This document shows, piece by piece, positions 1-5,423 of a stretch of 5,556 nt of DNA; position 1 is the first letter of the stretch, and each line of letters opens with the position of its first letter. The position numbers and the translations under genes are program-made. The DNA is from Clostridia bacterium. Lineage in GTDB: Bacteria; Bacillota; Clostridia; UBA1381. The stretch spans positions 1 to 5,556 of the forward strand of contig CAADSR010000219.1 of NCBI GenBank assembly GCA_900751685.1. The letters are read 5' to 3'. A model generated the notes under the pieces. That model was not told the origin of the DNA, did not search any database, and worked only from the letters and a program-made list of their open reading frames with translations.

Positions 1-32
1 CCCTACGGAAAATAGAAAACCAACCATCCAAT

Positions 33-73
33 AAAAAATGATGGCAGGCACTTTTTGTGCCTGCCATCATTTT
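33..73 (-). terminator. Intrinsic terminator after rhaM
   Basis: A perfect 17-bp inverted repeat (arms 35-51 and 57-73) with a 5-base loop lies 32 bases beyond the rhaM stop. Reading leftward, the stem ends in a run of six T (the A-run at 33-38 on the plus strand). It would end the scfA-scfB-HD-rhaM transcript. The plus strand side also ends in four T, so some activity in the other direction, for a gene outside the window, is possible. Confidence 0.9.
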
Positions 74-105
74 ATCACTTCACATTTGCTATCTTTTTTA
101 TTTGA

Positions 106-420
106 TCAATCCAAATGGAATACTGGCTGAAGGTCTACAGACACCGGGCTGTTATCCGGGTTCGTTTCCATGATATCCGCCATGAAATCCCACCATTTAC
201 GGTTGATCGCTGTGTCCGCTCCTTTTGCCCATTTTTCTTCATCTTCGATTTCTATGTATCCAAACAGGATATTCGTGTCCGGGTCAAGGTAAATCGAATA
301 ATTTTTCCCGCCGTGCTCGTGGATCATATCCTGCATTTCCGGCCACAGCTCATTATGCCGCTTTTCATATTCCGCAGCCATCCCCTCATAAAGCTTCATT
401 TTAAATCCTTTGTGAATCAT
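106..420 (-). CDS. rhaM: L-rhamnose mutarotase RhaM
   Basis: RhaM interconverts the alpha and beta anomers of L-rhamnose in the cytoplasm, feeding the isomerase of rhamnose catabolism. The 104-residue product has exactly the family length and the whole family pattern. It has the RHN.LWPE block with His22 (the catalytic histidine position in E. coli RhaM), Tyr18, Tyr41 in NYSIYLD, the WW pair at 76-77, and the C-terminal block NPDNSPVS..L..VF. I chose the ATG at 420 because GAAAGGA lies 7 bases upstream and the protein then begins MIHKGF like other family members. An ATG at 444 would add eight unconserved residues. It lies 31 bases after the HD gene with no terminator between, so it is probably the last gene of the scfB-HD unit. 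No other rhamnose genes are visible, so its place here is unusual. The family assignment is very secure. Confidence 0.95.
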   Translation of the reverse strand: MIHKGFKMKLYEGMAAEYEKRHNELWPEMQDMIHEHGGKNYSIYLDPDTNILFGYIEIEDEEKWAKGADTAINRKWWDFMADIMETNPDNSPVSVDLQPVFHLD

Positions 421-451
421 TTTTATCATCCTTTCATTTATCATTTATAAG

Positions 452-1114
452 CTATAACAGTTTAGAACCGTTCCCCATAATCTGCAATTTCATACCGAAA
501 AATTCGGCTGATTTTTTACACATGAGCATTCTGCCCAGGAAGATCTCAAAAAAGTCCATGACAGAAGAGACCTCTGTATCAATCGAAATATCCACACAGA
601 TCTGATTCTTCGTCTGGTCAATCAACACCTCGCATTTATGCACCGAGCTGTTGACCCGGTCATGGATATCAAAATCACGGTCAAAATCACGGCGCACCCG
701 GCTCTGCCTTACGTCCGACTTATCAGCTAAAATAATTGCAGCAGAAACAGGGCTGATCGCACTTCCAGTCCCTTCATCATGGTTTCCCACGGCGGACGCA
801 ATCAACGTTGCTTCTTCCACATCCATATGCATATCCTTTAACAGCTGGTAGGCAAGGATCGCGCCGGACTGGGCGTGGTCGTTGCGGTTGACCATATTTC
901 CGATATCATGCAGGTACCCTGCGATCCGTGCAAGCTCGATCTCCCGGGGGGTATACCGGCCGATTTCTTTTAAGATCCGCGCTGCCGTTGCCGAAACGAT
1001 CCCTGCATGGACATAGGAATGTTCCGTATACCCTGCCGCTTTTAGAAGCTCATCCCCGCGCCGGATAAATACCTTGACCTCTTCATTCTTTTTTACATCT
1101 TCAAATGTTACCAT
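452..1114 (-). CDS. HD-domain protein, putative metal-dependent phosphohydrolase of the SCIFF locus
   Basis: This 220-residue cytoplasmic protein carries an HD-superfamily metal site spread over residues 36-131: His36, His69-Asp70 (in YLHDIGN), His80, His112 (in NHDEG) and Asp131 (in ILADKSD). Members with this pattern usually hydrolyse phosphate esters or nucleotides, but the substrate cannot be read from the sequence. Residues 135-150 are Arg/Asp-rich, and the last ~65 residues form a separate C-terminal segment I do not recognise. The ATG overlaps the scfB stop by one base (TAATG), and AGAGG lies 7 bases upstream, so translation is probably coupled to scfB. From memory, an HD gene in this position is a recurring neighbour of SCIFF maturases in Clostridia. 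A role in the peptide pathway is inference. The domain call is firm, the function open. Confidence 0.85.
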   Translation of the reverse strand: MVTFEDVKKNEEVKVFIRRGDELLKAAGYTEHSYVHAGIVSATAARILKEIGRYTPREIELARIAGYLHDIGNMVNRNDHAQSGAILAYQLLKDMHMDVEEATLIASAVGNHDEGTGSAISPVSAAIILADKSDVRQSRVRRDFDRDFDIHDRVNSSVHKCEVLIDQTKNQICVDISIDTEVSSVMDFFEIFLGRMLMCKKSAEFFGMKLQIMGNGSKLL

Positions 1115-2490
1115 TATACATCCTCTTCACTTAATTTAGCCTGAATCGCAATTGCGCATTCCACCCGCTTTTTCTCAAATTCACAAGCCAGATCATAAGG
1201 CTTATCAATATCCTGGTTGAAATTATACGCATTTGCACTGCAGCCGCCGCTGCAATAAAATTTTGCAAAACAATCCTTGCACTTTTCCTTCGTATATACG
1301 TTTGATTTTTCAAACATCGAACGGATCGAACGGTCCAATTGTCCGTCGGCCACATTCCCCATTTTGAAATCTGTATTTCCCACAAATTGATGGCAGGGAT
1401 AAATATCCCCCTCCGGTGTAACTGCCAAATACTCATGGCCTGCCCCGCATCCCGACAAACGCTTGATTACACAGGGGCCTTGGTCCAGATCAATCATAAA
1501 ATGAAAGAATTGAAACCCGTTCCCTTCTTTTTTACGCTTCACATATTCCTGGGCAAGTTTTTCATATTCCTCAAATACCTGCTGTTTATGAGAATCCAAT
1601 AATGCATAGTCCTCGTTTTCCGGCGCAACCACCGGTTCCACACTGGTCTGCTTAAAGCCCAGGTCTGCCAGATGGATCACATCCTTGGCAAAATCCACGT
1701 TATGGGCGGTAAAAGTCCCGCGCACATAATAATTATCCTGGTTCCGGCTCTCGGCAAGATCTTGGAATTTCGGAACAATAGCATCATACGACCCGCTGCC
1801 GTCTACCCGGTAACGCATACGGTCATTCGTCTCTTTTGTACCGTCGATACTCAATACCACATTGGACATATTTTGATTGATATACTCCTTGACATCCTCG
1901 TTCAGGAGGACCCCATTGGTGGTAATCGTAAAACGGAAATTCTTTTGATGGGCCGCTCCCTGCTCTTTCGCATATTCTGTGATCTCTTTGACCACATCAA
2001 AATTCATCAGCGGTTCCCCGCCGAAATAATCGATTTCAATATTACGACGTGAACCAGAATTGGCAATCACAAAATCAATGGCTTTTTTCCCAACCTCTGC
2101 GGACATCAAGCTCCGCCCCCCGTGAAATTCCCCAGTATCCGCAAAACAATATTTGCAGCGGAGGTTACAGTCATGGGCTACATGGAGACATAAAGCTTTT
2201 ACCACGGATTTTTTATTCCAGTTCTTTGCAATGGGCTCATAAACATCCGGCAGAAACAGCTGCTCCGTTTCTGCTAACGCACAGATTTCAGCATAAGCCT
2301 CTTGGATATCCTCTTTGCTGTACTTAGGCAGCAGCGCCTCAAAAAGCTCTGTAGGGCATTCTTTTTGCGCTTCAAAGGGCTCCTTGATATGATCCAGCGC
2401 ATCATAAAGGACATCATCTACCACATGGACTGCTCCGGAATAGATATCCATAACTATATTAAGTCCCATTAATTTATATTTATGTATCAA
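1114..2490 (-). CDS. scfB: SCIFF peptide maturase, radical SAM/SPASM thioether-forming enzyme
   Basis: This enzyme uses S-adenosylmethionine and iron-sulfur clusters to install a Cys-to-Thr type thioether in the SCIFF precursor (known for CteB of Clostridium thermocellum and its Caldanaerobacter relative). The product has 458 residues. Residues 1 to about 85 fit the peptide-recognition (RRE-like) region, beginning IHKYKLMGLNIV. The radical SAM core carries CxxxCxxC (Cys108, 112, 115) and GGEP at 157-160, followed by TTNG and LSIDG. The SPASM/auxiliary-cluster cysteines are Cys340, 348, 366, 404, 407, 413, 417 and 436. I place the start at TTG 2490, because AGAGGAG precedes it by 9 bases and homologues begin MIHKYK. 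The longer frame opening at 2562 starts inside the terminator hairpin and adds 24 residues not typical of the family. It lies 87 bases downstream of scfA and overlaps the HD gene. Family identity is very secure. Confidence 0.96.
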   Translation of the reverse strand: MIHKYKLMGLNIVMDIYSGAVHVVDDVLYDALDHIKEPFEAQKECPTELFEALLPKYSKEDIQEAYAEICALAETEQLFLPDVYEPIAKNWNKKSVVKALCLHVAHDCNLRCKYCFADTGEFHGGRSLMSAEVGKKAIDFVIANSGSRRNIEIDYFGGEPLMNFDVVKEITEYAKEQGAAHQKNFRFTITTNGVLLNEDVKEYINQNMSNVVLSIDGTKETNDRMRYRVDGSGSYDAIVPKFQDLAESRNQDNYYVRGTFTAHNVDFAKDVIHLADLGFKQTSVEPVVAPENEDYALLDSHKQQVFEEYEKLAQEYVKRKKEGNGFQFFHFMIDLDQGPCVIKRLSGCGAGHEYLAVTPEGDIYPCHQFVGNTDFKMGNVADGQLDRSIRSMFEKSNVYTKEKCKDCFAKFYCSGGCSANAYNFNQDIDKPYDLACEFEKKRVECAIAIQAKLSEEDV

Positions 2491-2506
2491 TTTCAAAAAC
2501 TCCTCT
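2488..2506 (-). promoter_or_regulatory. Ribosome binding site fixing a TTG start for scfB
   Basis: AGAGGAG (2500-2506) is followed by a 9-base spacer and TTG (2488-2490). The downstream codons read IHKYKLMGLN, the conserved N terminus of SCIFF maturases, so the TTG replaces the usual ATG. No ATG with a good Shine-Dalgarno sequence exists nearby. Confidence 0.82.
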
Positions 2507-2531
2507 ATTTTGAATCCTTCTGCAAAATCAC

Positions 2532-2562
2532 AAAAATGGGGGCAGAATACTTCCGCCCCCAT
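2532..2562 (-). terminator. Hairpin terminator or attenuator between scfA and scfB
   Basis: A perfect 8-bp GC-rich inverted repeat (arms 2536-2543 and 2555-2562, five G:C pairs in a row plus one more) with an 11-base loop is followed, reading leftward, by five T at 2532-2536. It begins 15 bases after the scfA stop and ends before the scfB ribosome binding site. The T-run is short, so partial read-through to scfB is plausible. This would give much more precursor mRNA than maturase mRNA. Confidence 0.8.
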
Positions 2563-2577
2563 CTGCTTCCCGCAGTT

Positions 2578-2715
2578 TTATTTCTCACACTTTTGGTTTG
2601 CAACTGTGCAAGAGGTCTTGCATGCAGATTGGCAGGAAGTTTGGCATTCTCCACAGCCGCCATGCTTTGCGCTCTCTTTTAAGCTTGCCTTGTTCAATGT
2701 TTTCACGTGTTTCAT
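2578..2715 (-). CDS. scfA: SCIFF (six cysteines in forty-five residues) ranthipeptide precursor
   Basis: This is the 45-residue ribosomally made substrate of ScfB. It begins MKHVKTLNKASLKES, the SCIFF leader signature, and ends NQKCEK. The core holds exactly six cysteines at 21, 24, 28, 32, 36 and 43, in the pattern CGEC-x3-C-x3-C-x3-C-x6-C. Possible thioether acceptors are Thr26, Thr34 and Thr37; the crosslink established for a clostridial SCIFF peptide joins a Cys to a Thr. The start is clear: TAGGAGG ends 8 bases before the ATG. It has its own promoter and is followed by a hairpin, with the maturase next on the same strand. No cleavage protease or dedicated ABC exporter is seen in the window, so the mature form and its location are unknown. 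SCIFF peptides are nearly universal in Clostridia; a signalling role has been proposed. The gene is short enough to be skipped by gene callers. Confidence 0.96.
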   Translation of the reverse strand: MKHVKTLNKASLKESAKHGGCGECQTSCQSACKTSCTVANQKCEK

Positions 2716-2800
2716 TTCTGGTTCCTCCTAAAATCTTTCATAATATAAGCTATTATAACATAAAGAAACATAAATGAAAAGAGAATTTTTGAAATTTTTT
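2716..2800 (-). promoter_or_regulatory. Strong sigma-A promoter and ribosome binding site for scfA
   Basis: Reading leftward there is a -35 TTTTCA (2775-2780, 4/6), a 17-base spacer and a perfect -10 TATAAT (2752-2757) preceded by TG in the extended -10 position. An A/T-only stretch upstream of the -35 (about 2783-2800, A-runs phased by about ten bases) resembles an UP element. A TAGGAGG Shine-Dalgarno (2724-2730) lies 8 bases before the ATG. Together these predict very high expression of the small peptide. Confidence 0.82.
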
Positions 2801-2801
2801 C

Positions 2802-3167
2802 TTATTTTGCCCCCAGGATCCCGCCAAGCAGCCCAGCCCCCAGGCTTCCTGCTGCAAGGGTCAGGAAATGGGTGTTCCATTCCAGCCGCTGGTTCATAAC
2901 CAGGGAGACCAGAACAAGTACTACAAGATAAATACCGCCGACCGCCAGGCCATGCCACAGGGCTCCTTTTTCTGCCCCTCTGGCCACAGGCATCGCCCCC
3001 AAAAATACCCCCGCAATGACTCCCACAAAAAGTGCCACGGTCACGATCGTATCATTCATTTGTCCAAAGTATGAAATCAGCGACAGTACCAGTATAAAAA
3101 GAAACGTAATTGCCATTGCAAAAACCGTGCCTTTGAGTACGCCGCCGACATGCACACGTCCCTCCAT
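2802..3167 (-). CDS. TIGR04086-like four-helix membrane protein
   Basis: This 121-residue integral membrane protein has four hydrophobic segments, about residues 10-34, 41-59, 68-90 and 100-120. Short polar loops separate them (around QMND 36-39, ARGAEKG 62-68 and NQRLEWN 92-98). The ends are glycine-rich (GSLGAGLLGGILGA). Size, topology and position between yajC and the SCIFF gene fit the uncharacterised TIGR04086 family of Firmicutes. That assignment is from memory of the family and its neighbourhood, not from a search. I chose the ATG at 3167 because AAAGGAG lies 7 bases upstream. An ATG at 3215 would add 16 residues and begin at the edge of the yajC terminator. No clear promoter lies in the 46 bases after that terminator, so it may depend on read-through. 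A role in export or handling of the SCIFF peptide is conceivable but unproven. Confidence 0.8.
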   Translation of the reverse strand: MEGRVHVGGVLKGTVFAMAITFLFILVLSLISYFGQMNDTIVTVALFVGVIAGVFLGAMPVARGAEKGALWHGLAVGGIYLVVLVLVSLVMNQRLEWNTHFLTLAAGSLGAGLLGGILGAK

Positions 3168-3213
3168 AGCGCATCTCCTTTCAAAGATTTTGCCGGCGTA
3201 GGAATCTGCCAAC

Positions 3214-3256
3214 AAAAAATCTCCTGCATATATTTATTACAATATATGCAGGAGAT
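3214..3256 (-). terminator. Intrinsic terminator after yajC
   Basis: A perfect 15-bp inverted repeat (arms 3219-3233 and 3242-3256) has an 8-base loop. Reading leftward it is followed by a six-T run (A-run 3214-3219 on the plus strand). It begins 19 bases after the yajC stop. It should separate yajC from the membrane-protein gene, at least partly. Confidence 0.9.
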
Positions 3257-3275
3257 GTACTTCCTATGACAACTT

Positions 3276-3638
3276 TTATGCTTGTTCCTTCGCTTCCACT
3301 TCTTTAATGGAGCTGCGTTCCATCTTAATAAAAGACTTTTCGTTCGGATTTCCGACACTGCCTGTCTCGATCGTCACATATTCGTCCTTGATTTTTGAAA
3401 TCTTACCAACGATACCACCGATCGTAACAACCTTGTCTCCCACCTTTAGAGCGGAGATCATTGCTTTCATTTCCTTATCCCGCTTCCGCTGGGGACGGAT
3501 CATCATAAAATACAACAATACAATGACCAAAACCATTGGCAAAAGACTTACCACAGTCCCCATCATTGAAGAAGGTTGCGCTGCGCCGGCAGCACCCGTT
3601 GCCTCCTGAGCATATGCAATCACACCAAATAATCCCAT
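3276..3638 (-). CDS. yajC: Preprotein translocase subunit YajC
   Basis: YajC is a small single-pass membrane protein that accompanies SecDF and the SecYEG channel in protein export. The 120-residue product has an N-terminal Ala/Gly-rich segment, one transmembrane helix at about residues 26-47, and the family signature RPQRKRDKE right after it (48-56). The cytosolic domain follows, with the block GDKVVTIGGIVGKI (67-80), and a charged tail. The length is normal. The ATG at 3638 is preceded by AAAGGAG, but the spacing is long (12 bases); no better start is present. It has its own promoter upstream and a terminator downstream. secD and secF, often found nearby in Clostridia, are not in this window. 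Identification is secure. Confidence 0.95.
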   Translation of the reverse strand: MGLFGVIAYAQEATGAAGAAQPSSMMGTVVSLLPMVLVIVLLYFMMIRPQRKRDKEMKAMISALKVGDKVVTIGGIVGKISKIKDEYVTIETGSVGNPNEKSFIKMERSSIKEVEAKEQA

Positions 3639-3692
3639 AATATTTCCGTTCTCCTTTGCTTTTTTTCAGAATACGCTTCTGTATCATTAGGC

Positions 3693-3721
3693 ATTATACT
3701 ATTTCTTGTGTGGTTTTGCAA
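3693..3721 (-). promoter_or_regulatory. Sigma-A promoter for yajC
   Basis: TTGCAA (3716-3721, 4/6 to the -35 consensus) lies 17 bases from a perfect TATAAT (3693-3698), reading leftward. Transcription would start about 48 bases before the yajC ATG. No GC-rich hairpin lies between the mecA stop and this promoter, so some mecA transcripts may also run into yajC. Confidence 0.72.
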
Positions 3722-3738
3722 TAGTATTTTAAAAATAT

Positions 3739-4341
3739 TTACAGATTATTCAAACTTCGAAGGCCGTCCGCCATGCTGCACACATCTTTTCGCGCTGCGA
3801 TCCTAACCCCATGTTCCTCTAAAAAAGTACCCATCATTTCAAACTCGTCTATTTCATCGCAAAATTCAAGGAATAAAAAATGCGTGCGGCAGGTTTTATC
3901 CTGGCGGGAAACAACTAAATAAAACCCACCCTCCATCTCATATAAGGTGCTTCGCTGCAGGACAGCTTCTTCAGCCTGCTCCAACGCTTTGCACAGATCC
4001 TCAAACTTCTCAAAATAATAGGTCACCTTTTGCCTGCCGCTCTTCTTATGTACTGCTTTGATCTTCCGCTTTTTAACAGGCGCCTTTGAGGCTCTTTGTT
4101 CTTTGATTTTGCTGACCATTAGGATAATGCCGTCAGATGCAGGCATCGCCTCCACCACTACCTGGCCGTTATAGGGGTTGAATCCCGTCTCTTCTTTTAT
4201 ATTCTCCATTACATGAAATAAAAAATTATGCAGTTTCGGGGAGTCCGGCGTCAAATGTTCCATACTGATATCCAGGCACATCAAATCAGCCGATGTTACA
4301 GTTACCTTTATCTTATTTCCATCTACTTTTTCGATCCTCAT
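3739..4341 (-). CDS. mecA: MecA-family adaptor protein for ClpC
   Basis: MecA proteins bring substrates to the ClpC ATPase for degradation by ClpCP; in Bacillus the classic target is the competence regulator ComK. The 200-residue product shows the two-part family build. An N-terminal domain (about 1-80) opens with MRIEKVDGNKIKVTVTSADL and carries the F..V...TGF and MP..DGIIL..SK motifs. A strongly basic linker follows (about 83-105, rich in Lys/Arg). The C-terminal ClpC-binding-type domain (about 107-200) has YYFEKFEDL near its start and LEEHG near its end. I chose the ATG at 4341: AAGGTGG is 6 bases upstream and the protein starts like other MecA members. The frame stays open upstream to an ATG at 4425, which would add 28 unconserved residues. 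Its actual targets here are unknown. The family call is confident. Confidence 0.9.
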   Translation of the reverse strand: MRIEKVDGNKIKVTVTSADLMCLDISMEHLTPDSPKLHNFLFHVMENIKEETGFNPYNGQVVVEAMPASDGIILMVSKIKEQRASKAPVKKRKIKAVHKKSGRQKVTYYFEKFEDLCKALEQAEEAVLQRSTLYEMEGGFYLVVSRQDKTCRTHFLFLEFCDEIDEFEMMGTFLEEHGVRIAARKDVCSMADGLRSLNNL

Positions 4342-4433
4342 TTTAAACCACCTTGCCTTTCCTTTTGGGTATCTGGCTAAGCTAACGGTCGTTTCCACCA
4401 AAAACAAAGCCTCCATGTTTTCCATGAAAACAA

Positions 4434-4462
4434 TTGACCTCTTTATTTCATTATACTATAGT
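4434..4462 (+). promoter_or_regulatory. Plus-strand sigma-A-like promoter upstream of spoIIQ
   Basis: TTGACC (4434-4439, 5/6) lies 17 bases from TATAGT (4457-4462, 5/6). Transcription would start near 4469, giving a leader of roughly 170 bases before the M23 gene. The -10 boxes of this promoter and the mecA promoter are one base apart on opposite strands, so RNA polymerase could not occupy both at once. The leader holds no convincing gene. Confidence 0.5.
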
Positions 4463-4478
4463 TCTGGCATTTTGGGAA
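4450..4478 (-). promoter_or_regulatory. Sigma-A promoter for mecA
   Basis: Reading leftward, TTCCCA (4473-4478, 4/6) and a perfect TATAAT (4450-4455) are separated by 17 bases. The predicted start near 4443 gives a leader of about 100 bases before the mecA ATG. The elements interleave with a plus-strand promoter at 4434-4462. Confidence 0.7.
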
Positions 4479-4526
4479 TAGAAATTCAAATATTTCTTTT
4501 TTCCAGCCCTGAAAAATATATGGGTT

Positions 4527-4548
4527 TGCTGGCAAGATTGCACCAGCA
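4527..4548. repeat. Inverted repeat in the mecA-spoIIQ intergenic region
   Basis: TGCTGG (4527-4532) and CCAGCA (4543-4548) form a perfect 6-bp inverted repeat with a 10-base centre. There is no T-run after it on either strand, so it is not a standard terminator. It could be an operator-like site or a weak hairpin in the spoIIQ leader, or chance. Apart from this and the promoters, the 295-base gap between the mecA and spoIIQ starts shows nothing clear. Confidence 0.35.
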
Positions 4549-4573
4549 GACACAATTTATTTCTGTTTGTAAG

Positions 4574-4601
4574 GTATATTTTAGAAAAATCGGGCCAAAA
4601 T
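4574..4601 (+). promoter_or_regulatory. Sigma-F-type sporulation promoter for spoIIQ
   Basis: GTATA (4574-4578) and GGCCAAAAT (4593-4601) are separated by 14 bases. They match the forespore sigma-F elements GyATA and GGnnAnAnT known from Bacillus. The site lies 35 bases before the ATG, the normal distance. In Bacillus, spoIIQ is a sigma-F gene, so motif and gene agree. This is a pattern match by eye. Confidence 0.68.
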
Positions 4602-4636
4602 AACAACAGAAACTCAATAGCGGAAGGAGATTATTT

Positions 4637-5419
4637 ATGCGAAAGCAAGACAAAAAAAAGAACGGATTGTTAAACGGTCCTGGCTTTTACATAGCACTCT
4701 GCTGCTGTGTATTGGCAATCGGGCTCGTGGGCTACTTCAATGAATCAAACAATAAATCAAAAACACCAACGAATGAAGAAGGTGTGTTTGAAGTAGGGCA
4801 ATTGACAGAATCAGCAACTCCCAGCTCTGGCTTTACCCCGACCCTGCCTCCGTCAGTTCAAGAGGCTGGCATTTCCACCCCTGCTCCGGCAGCAACGCCT
4901 GGCGCTACCCCGGTAGAATTTGAAAATTCTATTCCGGAGGACATGCTCCAGTCAGAAATCGTGGACAAAGAGCCTCCAGTTCAAGAGGCTGCCGCTCCAA
5001 AGGTCCTTGAAGAGCCAAGCTTTATAAACCCTGTAGACGGAAAAGCTTTGGAAGCATTTTCAGGAGATTCTTTGGTTTATAACACCGCGTTAGAAGACTG
5101 GCGGACCCATAACGGAATCGACTTTGCCGCCGCCGAAGGCACAGAGGTCAAAGTCAGCTGTGACGGTGTGATTGAAGAGATCTTTTCAGACAGCCTGGGC
5201 GAAAGCGTATTGATCGACCATCAAAATGGATACAAGACAAAATATGCAAACCTTGCTTCTACGGAAGGGCTGAATGCGGGCGATACCGTAGCACAATCTC
5301 AAACAATCGGCGTTGTTGGCAGTACTGCATTAGAAAATGTAGCAGAGCCGCATCTTCATTTTGAATTATGGCAGGATAACATCCCGGTCAATCCAGCCGA
5401 TTATCTGAAAAACAAATAA
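4637..5419 (+). CDS. spoIIQ: SpoIIQ-like sporulation protein, M23/LytM domain
   Basis: SpoIIQ is a forespore membrane protein whose extracytoplasmic LytM domain meets SpoIIIAH from the mother cell in the engulfed forespore, building a channel and aiding engulfment. The 260-residue product has a basic N terminus, one transmembrane helix (about 17-34, including CCC at 22-24), a long Pro/Thr/Ser/Ala linker (about 40-126) and a LytM domain (about 127-257). The zinc-site residues are all present: His158 and Asp162 (THNGID) and His241 (PHLHFELW). The usual catalytic histidine of the YxHL motif is Asn205 (YANL); the other, His239, is kept. AAGGAG lies 7 bases before the ATG. A sigma-F-like promoter upstream supports the sporulation role. 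A terminator follows, so it is a single-gene unit. A general M23 envelope peptidase is the alternative. No spoIID is visible nearby. Confidence 0.85.
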   Translation: MRKQDKKKNGLLNGPGFYIALCCCVLAIGLVGYFNESNNKSKTPTNEEGVFEVGQLTESATPSSGFTPTLPPSVQEAGISTPAPAATPGATPVEFENSIPEDMLQSEIVDKEPPVQEAAAPKVLEEPSFINPVDGKALEAFSGDSLVYNTALEDWRTHNGIDFAAAEGTEVKVSCDGVIEEIFSDSLGESVLIDHQNGYKTKYANLASTEGLNAGDTVAQSQTIGVVGSTALENVAEPHLHFELWQDNIPVNPADYLKNK

Positions 5420-5423
5420 TTTC

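Noticed and set aside
33..73. Small RNA or riboswitch at the left edge
   Set aside because: The structure is a simple perfect hairpin with a T-run right after rhaM, fully explained as a terminator.
1131..1436. 101-residue minus-strand frame inside scfB
   Set aside because: It is an out-of-frame shadow of the SPASM region of the maturase with no ribosome binding site or family resemblance.
1672..2052. 126-residue plus-strand frame opposite scfB
   Set aside because: It is antisense to the conserved radical SAM core; its composition reflects the reverse complement of that gene and it has no start signal.
2491..2562. ATG at 2562 as the start of the SCIFF maturase, giving 482 residues
   Set aside because: It lies inside the terminator hairpin, lacks a good ribosome binding site, and the added 24 residues are not expected in the family. 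TTG at 2490 has an ideal AGAGGAG and begins the conserved sequence.
3168..3213. Promoter for the membrane-protein gene (TTGGCA with a 17-base spacer)
   Set aside because: The -10 position has no acceptable hexamer and the start would fall at the ribosome binding site, so it was not called.
4342..4425. N-terminal extension of MecA from an ATG at 4425
   Set aside because: The extension does not resemble MecA and its ribosome site is weak (GAGG about 13 bases away). The ATG at 4341 has AAGGTGG at 6 bases and a typical MecA start. It remains a formal alternative because the frame is open.
4415..4603. 62-residue plus-strand open frame in the mecA-spoIIQ gap
   Set aside because: It overlaps both promoters and the mecA leader, has no ribosome binding site and no recognisable motif.
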